From Campylobacter lari (lineage in GTDB: Bacteria > Campylobacterota > Campylobacteria > Campylobacterales > Campylobacteraceae): 64,000 nt of DNA. The DNA lies in assembly GCF_900638335.1 (NCBI RefSeq), contig NZ_LR134508.1, positions 620,001 to 684,000 on the forward strand, in the 5' to 3' direction. The notes below the pieces were generated by a model, which was not told the origin of the DNA, ran no database searches, and saw only the letters and a list, made by a program, of their open reading frames with translations. The position numbers were made by a program, and so were the translations under genes. Shown piece by piece: positions 39,481 to 47,412 of the stretch. The first letter of the stretch is position 1. Every line of letters begins with the position of its first letter.

Positions 39481-39974
39481 AAATTTTTGCTATATTGATG
39501 AGTTTATTCGCCTTTGTTATGGTAATTTTAAGTACTCAAGATCCTTATTTATTTGCCATAAAACCACAAAAGGTAGATGTGGCAAATATGCAAGCTTTTG
39601 ATGTGCTTGATTATGAGTTAAATGCTAGCGTAATTAAGGCTACATATCAAGCAAGTCGATGGGTAAAATATCAAGATAAAGATATTTTTGATGATTTTAA
39701 AGTGCAAGCACTTGATTATAATTTAAGTTCAAATTTATTAGTAAGAAATGAAGAAAAGTCTATTTTAGAAGGTAATGTAAGCTATTTTGATCATAATCAA
39801 ACTTCTATTTTTACTCAAAAAGCAACTTATGATATGAAAAATAAAATTTTATTTTCTAATGATAATTTTAAAGCATATATAGGTTTAAATGAAGTTTTTG
39901 GGGATAATTTTTTATATGATGTAAATCAAAAAGAATTAAAAATTCAAGGAATAAAAGCATGGTTTTTAGAGTAA
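39471..39974 (+). CDS. lptC: LPS export protein LptC
   Basis: A 167-residue bitopic protein: one N-terminal membrane helix (about 3-20) and a periplasmic beta-jellyroll domain (SILEGNVSYFDHNQTSIFTQ, then ATYDMKNKILFSNDNF). It passes lipopolysaccharide from LptBFG to LptA. The start is TTG at 39471, inside kdsC; an in-frame ATG at 39498 (MSLFAF) would still keep part of the helix. Identification relies mainly on position between kdsC and lptA and on the fold pattern. Confidence 0.8.
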   Translation: MAIKIFAILMSLFAFVMVILSTQDPYLFAIKPQKVDVANMQAFDVLDYELNASVIKATYQASRWVKYQDKDIFDDFKVQALDYNLSSNLLVRNEEKSILEGNVSYFDHNQTSIFTQKATYDMKNKILFSNDNFKAYIGLNEVFGDNFLYDVNQKELKIQGIKAWFLE

Positions 39975-40417
39975 TAATTTTTTTATGTTTGTTAAATTTA
40001 TTTGCATTTAGTGCGCAAAAAATAGAAGTTTACGCTAAAGATTTTTATTTAGATGAAAAAAATGAAACAAGTGTATTAACTGGTGATGTGGAAGTTAAAA
40101 AAGGCAAAGATATTTTAAATTCGCAAAAATTGGTTATTTATATGAAGAATAAACAGCCTGTTAAATATATAGCCACTAAGGATGCTAAATTTAAAATCAT
40201 GATGAAGGATAAAACTTACCATGGAAGCGGTGATGAGTTCATTTATAATGTGGCTAAGGATACATATGAGATTAATGGCAATGCAAAAATTACAGAAATA
40301 CAGACAAAAAAAGAACTTATAGGTGATAAAATCATAGTAGATAGAAAAAATATGACTTATAGAGTGGTGAGTAAAGATAAAAAACCTGCTAAATTTGTAT
40401 TTGAAGTAAAAGAATGA
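39959..40417 (+). CDS. lptA: LPS transport periplasmic protein LptA
   Basis: A 152-residue OstA-type protein with a signal peptide (IIFLCLLNLFAFSA). The mature part begins KIEVYAKDFYLDEKNETSVL and continues with TGDVEVKKGKDILNSQKLVI and DEFIYNVAKDTYEINGNAKI, the repeating strands of the jellyroll that forms the LPS bridge across the periplasm. It overlaps lptC by 16 nt and engB by 4 nt. Confidence 0.88.
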   Translation: MVFRVIIFLCLLNLFAFSAQKIEVYAKDFYLDEKNETSVLTGDVEVKKGKDILNSQKLVIYMKNKQPVKYIATKDAKFKIMMKDKTYHGSGDEFIYNVAKDTYEINGNAKITEIQTKKELIGDKIIVDRKNMTYRVVSKDKKPAKFVFEVKE

Positions 40418-41013
40418 TACTAAATGCTAAATTTTTAACTTCTGCTTCTAAAATAGATGAAGCACCACAACCTATATACACTGAAATTGCTTTTTTAGGA
40501 CGTTCTAATGTGGGCAAAAGTTCTTTGATTAATACATTATGTAAAAATAAAAATTTAGCAAAAAGCTCTTCAACCCCAGGTAAAACCCAGCTCATAAATT
40601 TTTTTGAAGTTGATTGTAAGAAAGATGATGATAAATTCAAACTAATATTTATTGATTTGCCTGGTTTTGGTTATGCTAAAGTGAGCAAGAAAACTAAGGC
40701 TATTTGGAATAAAAATTTAGATGAGTTTTTAAAAGAGCGTAGTTCTATTAAACTTTTTATTCATCTAATAGATTCAAGACATGATAATTTAGATATTGAT
40801 GCAAATTTAGATTTGTATTTAGATTCTTTTATTAGAGCTGATCAAAAAAAAATAACAGTTTTTACAAAAGCAGACAAGCTCAATCAAAGTCAAAAAGCAA
40901 AGATTTTAAATGCAAATAAAAATGCCATTTTGGTGTCAAATTTGAAAAAAAGTGGTATTGATAAATTAGAACAAAAAATTATTCTAGAGAGCTTGGGTTT
41001 TAATGAGGAGTAG
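40414..41013 (+). CDS. engB: Ribosome-biogenesis GTPase EngB (YsxC/YihA)
   Basis: A small GTPase of 199 residues needed for 50S assembly. G1 is GRSNVGKSS (about 29-37), G2 is in STPGKTQLINFF, G3 DLPGFGYAKV and G4 TKADK. The gene follows lptA with a 4-nt overlap, a pairing seen in Campylobacter, and ends 11 nt inside the next gene. Confidence 0.95.
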   Translation: MILNAKFLTSASKIDEAPQPIYTEIAFLGRSNVGKSSLINTLCKNKNLAKSSSTPGKTQLINFFEVDCKKDDDKFKLIFIDLPGFGYAKVSKKTKAIWNKNLDEFLKERSSIKLFIHLIDSRHDNLDIDANLDLYLDSFIRADQKKITVFTKADKLNQSQKAKILNANKNAILVSNLKKSGIDKLEQKIILESLGFNEE

Positions 41014-41494
41014 AAACTTAGTAAAAAATAGATTTGATTTTTCTTATTTATTTTTTTATTTAACTTTGATTTTTTACCAAGTATTAAGCTCTGTATATTA
41101 TTGGATGCCTCCTTTATTTGGGGTGTTTTTTTGTTATATGATAGTGCTCTTAAAAGAAAAAGAAAGAACCCTTAATAAGCTTGATTTTAGATGGTATTTT
41201 TCTTTGTTTTATCTTTTATTGATTGATATTATTCATGGGTTTTATCTCTTTAGCTCATGGATAGCTTTTTTTATTTTTTATCATTTTTTTGTAGATTGGT
41301 TTAAAAGTAAATTAAAACTAGGGCGTTATTTACTCGTTATATTCACTCTTTGCGCTTATGTTTTTATCTATCTTTTTGATGTGTTTTTAGCATATTTAGA
41401 CAATAGTGAAATTTTAAAATTTGGTATTGAATATTTATGGTTTTTTGTTGTTGAAGCTTTGATTTCTTTTGTTATTTTTAAAGGAAAAATCTAA
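41003..41494 (+). CDS. Small polytopic membrane protein, possible MreD equivalent
   Basis: A 163-residue inner-membrane protein with about five hydrophobic segments and a basic N terminus (MRSRNLVKNRFDFSYLF). It overlaps engB and lies 2 nt before mrdA. Size, topology (short loops, a mid-protein DIIHGFYLFSSW stretch) and position directly before PBP2 resemble MreD of the elongasome. There is no mreB or mreC nearby, and the sequence signal is weak, so the MreD call is inference from context. It could also be an unrelated membrane factor. Confidence 0.55.
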   Translation: MRSRNLVKNRFDFSYLFFYLTLIFYQVLSSVYYWMPPLFGVFFCYMIVLLKEKERTLNKLDFRWYFSLFYLLLIDIIHGFYLFSSWIAFFIFYHFFVDWFKSKLKLGRYLLVIFTLCAYVFIYLFDVFLAYLDNSEILKFGIEYLWFFVVEALISFVIFKGKI

Positions 41495-41496
41495 TT

Positions 41497-43323
41497 ATGC
41501 GTATGCGTTTAGTGATGGGTTTTATAGCTTGCTTTTTTATGCTTTTGTTAGCTAGAGTGTATTATATAAGTATTAAATCTAATGTTTATTACGAGGAAAT
41601 AGCCAAGCAAAATGCCATTAAAACGCAGTTTTTAGCACCTGTAAGGGGACAAATTTTAGACATAAAAGGTAGACCCTTAGCGGTAAATAAATTAGGTTTT
41701 TCAATCTCCATAAAACCATATTTGTATATAAAAAAGAAAAACAGAAATCTTTTAGATCAAGAATTACAAGCTATAGTAGGAGCCTTTCCTGATTTAAATG
41801 CTACTAAGCTCAAAAGAGCTTATATAAAAGCTGATTCTTATTATAATCAAGATTATATAGAAGTGGTTCCATTTATAGAATATGATGCTATGATTAAGCA
41901 TTTTACTAAGCTTAATTTACGTGAGAATATGCAAGTTAAATCTACTACTCAAAGATTTTATCCTTATGATGCTTTAGCTAGTCATGTTATAGGTTATGTT
42001 GGAAAAGCAAATTTAAATGATATGAATGAAAATGAAATTGCAAGATTAACTAGCTATGTAGGGCGTAGCGGTATAGAACGTTCGTATAATGAAATTTTGC
42101 AAGGTCAAAAGGGTGAAAAGGTTAGTAAGGTAAATGCATTAAATAAAGAAGTAGAAGAACTTTCTTACAAAAAACCTATATCAAGCAATATTACTTTAAG
42201 CATTGATCTTGATTTGCAAGAATACTTAGCTAGTATTTTTGAAAATTTAGCAGGTGCGGCTATAATAATGGATGTAAAAAGTGGGGCTATTTTAGCAGCG
42301 GGCAGTTTTCCTGAGTATAATCTTAATCCTTTTGTAACGGGTATTAGTCAAGAAGAATGGGATAAGCTTTCTAATGATTTAAACCATCCTTTTACTAATA
42401 AACTTATTAATGGACTTTATCCTCCAGGTTCTGTTGTGAAAATGGGTACAGCTTTAGCGTTTTTAGATAGTGGAAAAGTAAGTGAAAATCACAAGTATTT
42501 ATGTGATTCTAACTTTGAGCTTGGCGGTAGAAAATTTAGATGTTGGAAAGCTATAGGTCATGGTTATGTAAACATGAATGATGCTATTAGAGAAAGCTGT
42601 GATGTGTATTTTTATAAAGGTGCTTTAGAAGTTGGTATTGATACTATTAGTTCTGTTTTTGAAAGAATAGGTTTTGGTGCAAAAACAGGAGTGGATTTAC
42701 CTAATGAATTTATAGGAACAGTTCCTAATAGAATATGGAAAAAAGAAAAATACAACCAACCATGGTATCAAGGTGAAACTTTAAATACAAGCATAGGACA
42801 AGGTGATTTTCTTGCTACTCCTATGCAAGTAGCTAAATTTACAGCTATGATTGCTACAGCTAAAAATATTACACCACATTTTTTACATAGTGTTGATGAT
42901 AATGTTACCAAGATAAATTTTGACAATAATGAAAGTGTTTTTACAACTTTTGAACTATCAAAACTCCCACTTTTAAGGCGTGCTATGTATGAAGTTGCTA
43001 ATGAAGACGGTGGAACTACGGCAAGATTTTTAAGAAATTCGCTTATTACTATAGCAGCCAAAACAGGAACAGCACAAGTGGTTGGAATTTCTCAAAGTGA
43101 AAAAAAGCGTATTAAAGAAGAGGATTTAGAATATTTTTTAAGATCTCATGCTTGGATTACTTCTTATGCGCCTTATGAAAAACCACAATATGTAGTAGTG
43201 GTTTTAATCGAACATGGGAAAAGTGGTAGTAGCACAGGAGGGCCTATACTGGCTAAAATTTATCAAAAACTTATAGATTTGGGTTATATTGATAAAAAAT
43301 ATATCAAGAAAAAGACTAAATAA
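41497..43323 (+). CDS. mrdA: Penicillin-binding protein 2 (elongation transpeptidase)
   Basis: Class B PBP of 608 residues that cross-links peptidoglycan during cell elongation. One N-terminal membrane anchor (about 4-20) is followed by the dimerisation domain with RGQILDIKGRPLAVNK, and YVGRSGIERSYNEILQG. The transpeptidase domain has the SxxK serine in PPGSVVKM, an SxN-type motif near SCDVYFYKG, and KTGTAQ. The stop overlaps that of convergent queA by 8 nt. Confidence 0.94.
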   Translation: MRMRLVMGFIACFFMLLLARVYYISIKSNVYYEEIAKQNAIKTQFLAPVRGQILDIKGRPLAVNKLGFSISIKPYLYIKKKNRNLLDQELQAIVGAFPDLNATKLKRAYIKADSYYNQDYIEVVPFIEYDAMIKHFTKLNLRENMQVKSTTQRFYPYDALASHVIGYVGKANLNDMNENEIARLTSYVGRSGIERSYNEILQGQKGEKVSKVNALNKEVEELSYKKPISSNITLSIDLDLQEYLASIFENLAGAAIIMDVKSGAILAAGSFPEYNLNPFVTGISQEEWDKLSNDLNHPFTNKLINGLYPPGSVVKMGTALAFLDSGKVSENHKYLCDSNFELGGRKFRCWKAIGHGYVNMNDAIRESCDVYFYKGALEVGIDTISSVFERIGFGAKTGVDLPNEFIGTVPNRIWKKEKYNQPWYQGETLNTSIGQGDFLATPMQVAKFTAMIATAKNITPHFLHSVDDNVTKINFDNNESVFTTFELSKLPLLRRAMYEVANEDGGTTARFLRNSLITIAAKTGTAQVVGISQSEKKRIKEEDLEYFLRSHAWITSYAPYEKPQYVVVVLIEHGKSGSSTGGPILAKIYQKLIDLGYIDKKYIKKKTK

Positions 43324-44338
43324 TTAGCATCCCATCGCCATATGAGTAAAAACGATAATTGTTTTTTATGGCTTCATGGTAAAGCTCTAAGGTTTTTTCT
43401 CTACCTATAAATGCTGCCACAAGCATAATTAAAGTTGATTTTGGTAAGTGAAAATTAGTAAGTAAATAATCAAGTCTTTGTGGGGTGTTTTGTGGGTGTA
43501 AAAATAAATCACAAAAACCTTCTTTTATTTTTTTCCTATGATAATACTCTATACAACGAGTAACAGTAGTACCAACACCTAGTATTTTCTTAGAAGAATC
43601 AATTAAAGCACAAGTTTCATCATCAATATGAAAAAATTCTGAATGCATTTTATGTTCGCGTATATCTTCACATTCTACACCTTTAAAAGTTCCTGCACCA
43701 ACGTGTAGTGTGATAGTATGGATATTATGATTTTTTTTAAGTTCATCGATCATTGCTTCATCAAAGTGTAAGCTCGCAGTAGGTGCAGCAACCGCACCTT
43801 GATTTTTGGCAAAAATACTTTGATAGTTAATGCTATCTTGTGCTTCATCTGCTCTTTTAATATAAGGTGGTAAAGGTATATGACCTATTTTTTCTAAAAT
43901 TTCAAAAACTTCATGATGATTAAGTTTTTTTTCATCGTTAAAAAATTCTACCTCTCTTGTGCCATCACTGTGTAATTTTTTGATTTTAACTTTTAAAGAA
44001 TTTTCAAAATATAAAATTTGTCCTTCTTTAACTTTGCCTCGAATTTGCACTAAAAAATCATTATTTTTTAAAGGATGGTTGATAAAAAGCTCTATTTTGC
44101 TACCACTTTCTTTAGTTCCATAAATTCTTGCTTTGATAACTTTGGTATCGTTAAAGATGATTTCACAGGGTGGTAAAATTTTAGCTAAGTTCTTAAAATG
44201 CAAGTGTGAAATTTGATCTTTATATCTTTCATATACTAAAAGCTTAGCATTTTCTTTAGGCAAAATGGGAAAATTTGCTATAAGTTGATTTGGTAGATTA
44301 TAATCATAACTAGAAAGCAAAAGATCTTTATCAATCAT
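43316..44338 (-). CDS. queA: tRNA preQ1(34) S-adenosylmethionine ribosyltransferase-isomerase
   Basis: Transfers ribose from SAM to preQ1 in the wobble position, the penultimate queuosine step. The protein has YDYNLPNQLIANFPILP, FNDTKVIKARI, HVGAGTFKGVECEDI and LTNFHLPKSTLIMLVAAF, all family hallmarks. Three in-frame ATGs lie at 44347, 44344 and 44338; AGAAG is 9 nt before the last, giving 340 residues from MIDKDLLL. It overlaps the tatC stop. Confidence 0.95.
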   Translation of the reverse strand: MIDKDLLLSSYDYNLPNQLIANFPILPKENAKLLVYERYKDQISHLHFKNLAKILPPCEIIFNDTKVIKARIYGTKESGSKIELFINHPLKNNDFLVQIRGKVKEGQILYFENSLKVKIKKLHSDGTREVEFFNDEKKLNHHEVFEILEKIGHIPLPPYIKRADEAQDSINYQSIFAKNQGAVAAPTASLHFDEAMIDELKKNHNIHTITLHVGAGTFKGVECEDIREHKMHSEFFHIDDETCALIDSSKKILGVGTTVTRCIEYYHRKKIKEGFCDLFLHPQNTPQRLDYLLTNFHLPKSTLIMLVAAFIGREKTLELYHEAIKNNYRFYSYGDGMLII

Positions 44339-45071
44339 TTTCATCATCTTCTTTTTGGCTAGGATTGACTTTTTTTGCTATATAAATAGAAATTCCATAA
44401 AGCCCGCACAAAGGTACAGCCATTAAAAATTGTGATATAACATCAGGTGGTGTCATCATAGCTGAAAAAACAAAAATCACTAAAACTGAAACTCTAAAGT
44501 GTTTTTTTAAAAATGCATCATCAACAAGTCCAAGTTTGGCAAAGAAAAAGGTTATTACAGGCATTTCAAAAGCCAAACCAAAAGCAATTATTAATTTAGT
44601 GAAAAAACCTACATACAAACCTATGCTAATTAAAGGTTTAAAATCTTGGGTTTGCACCCCAAAATCAATCAAAAATTTAAAAGCCAAAGGTATAACTATA
44701 TAATAACAAAACAAAGCACCAAGTGCAAACATGATACTAGCAAAGCTTACAAAAGGCACTACTAGTCTTTTTTCATTATCATAAAGTCCAGGTGCTACAA
44801 ACTTCCAAAACTGCCAAAAAATGACTGGCAAAGAAATCAAAAAAGCCGTAAAAAACGAAACCTTCATCGCGGTAAATAAAGGTTCTTGCAATTCAACGAA
44901 GGTCATTTGTCTTGAAATTTCAGGTAAGGCTGCTTCAACAGGTGCTTTTAGTATGTCTATGATATAGTTATTAAAACTAAAACATACAAAAAACATCACA
45001 ACAACACAAGCAACACTTATAAATAATCTTTTTCTAAGTTCTACTAAATGCGGTTTTAATTCTTCAAACAT
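44331..45071 (-). CDS. tatC: Twin-arginine translocase subunit TatC
   Basis: Inner-membrane receptor for twin-arginine signal peptides, 246 residues with six helices. The N-terminal HLVELRKRLFISVACV, then MTFVELQEPLFTAMKVSFF, and the conserved FAFEMPVITFFF region identify it. It follows tatB by 2 nt; tatA is not in the window. Confidence 0.96.
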   Translation of the reverse strand: MFEELKPHLVELRKRLFISVACVVVMFFVCFSFNNYIIDILKAPVEAALPEISRQMTFVELQEPLFTAMKVSFFTAFLISLPVIFWQFWKFVAPGLYDNEKRLVVPFVSFASIMFALGALFCYYIVIPLAFKFLIDFGVQTQDFKPLISIGLYVGFFTKLIIAFGLAFEMPVITFFFAKLGLVDDAFLKKHFRVSVLVIFVFSAMMTPPDVISQFLMAVPLCGLYGISIYIAKKVNPSQKEDDEND

Positions 45072-45073
45072 TC

Positions 45074-45466
45074 TTAGCTTTCCATTTTCTGAGTATTTTT
45101 TTCATCTTTTTGAATTTTTTCTTCAAGATTAGAAAGTTCTTGTATATCTTTTTCTAAATCATTAATTTCACTTTTTAATTCTTTGGTGTTATTTAAAATA
45201 TCTTCTTTGAGTTGATCAAATTCTTCAAAACTTAGTTTTTTTCTGATATTTTCATTAGTTTGTGAAAATTCATCTTTGTATTTTTGTGCTTCATCTTTTA
45301 ATTCTGCTATTTTTAGTTCTTTATTAATACTTGCTTTTGCCTCATCAATATTGCTTTTAATGGCTTTTAAAATTTTTGCAATTTCAACTATAGTTGAAGG
45401 TAATTTTTCAGGCCCAAGCACTAAAATAGCTACAACTAAAATAACTAAAATTTCACCAAAACTCAT
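45074..45466 (-). CDS. tatB: Twin-arginine translocase subunit TatB
   Basis: A 130-residue protein with the short N-terminal membrane helix (MSFGEILVILVVAILVLGPE), the Gly-Pro hinge GPEKLP, an amphipathic helix, then a long acidic/basic coiled-coil tail. With TatC it forms the signal-peptide receptor. The length and tail separate TatB from TatA. GAAGATAAAATA before the ATG may serve as RBS. Confidence 0.9.
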   Translation of the reverse strand: MSFGEILVILVVAILVLGPEKLPSTIVEIAKILKAIKSNIDEAKASINKELKIAELKDEAQKYKDEFSQTNENIRKKLSFEEFDQLKEDILNNTKELKSEINDLEKDIQELSNLEEKIQKDEKNTQKMES

Positions 45467-45546
45467 TATTTTATCTTCTTTCGCTTGAATATATGGTTTA
45501 CATTTTACATAAAAATACTTAAAAATATTATTACTTTTATTATATT

Positions 45547-45564
45547 AATATATAAAGATATATT
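45547..45564 (+). promoter_or_regulatory. Probable ArsR operator, 18-bp inverted repeat
   Basis: AATATAT-AAAG-ATATATT is a perfect 7-bp inverted repeat over 18 bp, ending 3 bp before the -10 box, so bound repressor would cover the -35/spacer region. In C. jejuni the ars promoter is reported to carry an 18-bp inverted repeat bound by ArsR, which fits in length and place. Confidence 0.7.
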
Positions 45565-45566
45565 GA

Positions 45567-45572
45567 TATAAT
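45567..45572 (+). promoter_or_regulatory. -10 element of the ars operon
   Basis: TATAAT 3 bp past the inverted repeat and 49 bp before the arsP ATG. Transcription would start near 45579. Confidence 0.65.
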
Positions 45573-45621
45573 AATATATTTTAGTTATAATCACAAAAAT
45601 TAAAATATTGAAAGGAAAAAT

Positions 45622-46674
45622 ATGTGGGATAAAATTTTAACTATTTTGCAAGAATTTCTGTTTCTTTTTAGCGAAATTTCAATTTTGTTTATTTTGGTGA
45701 GTATGTTTGTTGCTTTTGTGAATGAAAGATATTCTAAATTTTTTGAGGCTCATCTAAAAAGTGATGGATTTGGAAGCTATGTCAAAGCTATATTTTTAGG
45801 ATCTTTAACACCTTTTTGTTCGTGTTCAAGTATACCACTTTTAAATGCTTTTTTAAGAGCAGGCGTTCCTTTAGGTGTATGTATAGCTTATCTTAGCACC
45901 TCGCCTTTAATTAATCCTATTATTTTAGTGATGTTTATAGCGAGTTTTGGAGTTAAGATAACCTTGCTTTATGTAGGATTTTTATTTGGGATTATTTTAT
46001 TGCTTGCTTTTGGGATTTCAAAAACCAACACAAGAGTATTTTTCAATGAAAATTTTTTAAATAATGAACTTCAAGAAGGACAAGCAAAATCTTGTTGCTC
46101 TAGTGTTAAGTCACAACCTACTACACAAATTTCATGTTGTTCCAGCACTAAACCTAGTCAGTTTTTCGCTCAAAGTTCATGTTGTTCAAACCCTAAAATA
46201 ACTCAGTCTGCTATGCAAAGTTCTTGTTGCTCGTCAAATAATTCATTGCTTAAATTTACAAAACCTGAAAGTAGATTAAAAAAATACTTCACTCAAAGTT
46301 TAAAAGAATACAAAAAAATCTTACCTTATATTGTTATTGGTATGGCTATAGGAGCTACAATACACGGTGCTTTCCCGCAAAATTTCTTTGAGGAATATCT
46401 TAAAGATTATGGAATTTTGGGTGTGATTATAGCTGCTTTTATAGGTGTTTTGCTTTATATGAATTGCTCGGCTATGATTCCAGTTGCCTTGTCTTTGACT
46501 CAAGCTGGTGTACCTTTAGGGATTATGATGAGTTTTCTAATAGCAGGAGCAGGGTGTTCTTTGCCTGAACTTATTTTGCTTAAAAGAATTTTCAAAACAA
46601 GCTTTTTGATTTTATTTGCAGGTATGATTGTTTTTATAGCAATTAGTTTTGGACTTTTAATGTTTTTTATATAA
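45622..46674 (+). CDS. arsP: Organoarsenical-efflux permease ArsP with Cys-Cys repeats
   Basis: A 350-residue polytopic permease (DUF318/SO_0444 type). N-terminal helices carry the conserved TPFCSCSSIPLL (Cys66, Cys68), and the second half repeats the pattern in LYMNCSAMIPVALSL, consistent with two related halves. In Campylobacter ArsP exports trivalent organoarsenicals such as reduced roxarsone. The loop between the halves (about 157-204) has four Cys-Cys pairs at 158-159, 172-173, 187-188 and 202-203, each in an SCCS context with 14-15 residue spacing, which I do not regard as standard for the family. First gene of the operon; RBS AAAGGAAAAA. Confidence 0.88.
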   Translation: MWDKILTILQEFLFLFSEISILFILVSMFVAFVNERYSKFFEAHLKSDGFGSYVKAIFLGSLTPFCSCSSIPLLNAFLRAGVPLGVCIAYLSTSPLINPIILVMFIASFGVKITLLYVGFLFGIILLLAFGISKTNTRVFFNENFLNNELQEGQAKSCCSSVKSQPTTQISCCSSTKPSQFFAQSSCCSNPKITQSAMQSSCCSSNNSLLKFTKPESRLKKYFTQSLKEYKKILPYIVIGMAIGATIHGAFPQNFFEEYLKDYGILGVIIAAFIGVLLYMNCSAMIPVALSLTQAGVPLGIMMSFLIAGAGCSLPELILLKRIFKTSFLILFAGMIVFIAISFGLLMFFI

Positions 46675-46682
46675 GGATTTTT

Positions 46683-47003
46683 ATGCAAGAGTTTTTAAAA
46701 ATAACAAGTGCGGTTAATGATGAAAGCAGGATTTTAATTCTAGCTTTTTTACAAAAACATGGAAAGCTTTGTGTGTGTGATTTGCAAAGCTCTTTAAATA
46801 TGAGTCAATCAAGGCTTTCAAGACATTTAAAAATTTTAAAAGAAGCTAATTTTTTAGAAGTAGATAGACAAGGTGTTTGGGCGTATTATGGAGTAAAAGA
46901 AAATTTAAATAATTTTTGCAATGATGTGTTAAAAAACATCAATGAGCTTTCTATAAAGCTTCCTGAGCTTAAAAGATTTTCTTGCGAATGCCCTAAGGAA
47001 TAA
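46683..47003 (+). CDS. arsR: Arsenic-responsive repressor ArsR
   Basis: A winged-helix repressor of 106 residues. The As(III)-binding pair is in LCVCDLQSSL (Cys30, Cys32, on the helix before the recognition helix); MSQSRLSRHLKILKEANFL is the DNA-reading part. A second Cys pair (Cys101, Cys103, FSCECPKE) at the C terminus may add a ligand. It should release the upstream operator on arsenite binding and so autoregulate the operon. Confidence 0.93.
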   Translation: MQEFLKITSAVNDESRILILAFLQKHGKLCVCDLQSSLNMSQSRLSRHLKILKEANFLEVDRQGVWAYYGVKENLNNFCNDVLKNINELSIKLPELKRFSCECPKE

Positions 47004-47004
47004 A

Positions 47005-47412
47005 ATGAAAATAGCTTTTATTTGCATTCATAATAGTTGCAGATCTCAAATGGCTGAAGCTTTGTGTAAGAAAATATGTAAAGAGGTTGGATTGGATTTA
47101 GATGTTTATTCGGCAGGAAGTGATATTTCTAAAGGAATTAATCCTAAGGCTATAAAGATTTTAAAGCAAAAATACGCCCTTGATATAAGTTCTTATAAGG
47201 TAAAGAGTTTTGATAGTTTACCTAAGGATTTAGATATTGTTGTAGGAATGGGTTGTGGAGTAGCTTGTCCAAATATTGAAGCAAAGTTTCACTTTGACTT
47301 TGGCTTGGAAGATCCTAGTGATTTTGAAGATAAGGATTTTATTAAAGTAGTGGAAAGCTTGGAATTAAAACTTAAAGAGCTTTTAGAAAAAATCATACAA
47401 GGAGAACTTTAA
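47005..47412 (+). CDS. arsC: Arsenate reductase, low-molecular-weight phosphatase fold
   Basis: Reduces arsenate to arsenite for export. The 135-residue protein has the P-loop CIHNSCR (Cys7 to Arg13, a C-X5-R) and a downstream cysteine pair in GMGCGVACP (Cys84, Cys88), fitting the thioredoxin-coupled ArsC disulfide relay; DPSDFED supplies the general acid. It starts 1 nt after arsR. Confidence 0.92.
   Translation: MKIAFICIHNSCRSQMAEALCKKICKEVGLDLDVYSAGSDISKGINPKAIKILKQKYALDISSYKVKSFDSLPKDLDIVVGMGCGVACPNIEAKFHFDFGLEDPSDFEDKDFIKVVESLELKLKELLEKIIQGEL

Noticed and set aside
45541-45580. AT-repeat region before arsP as a replication origin-like element
   Set aside because: Only one short inverted repeat with a -10 box; no DnaA boxes; it fits an ArsR-controlled promoter.
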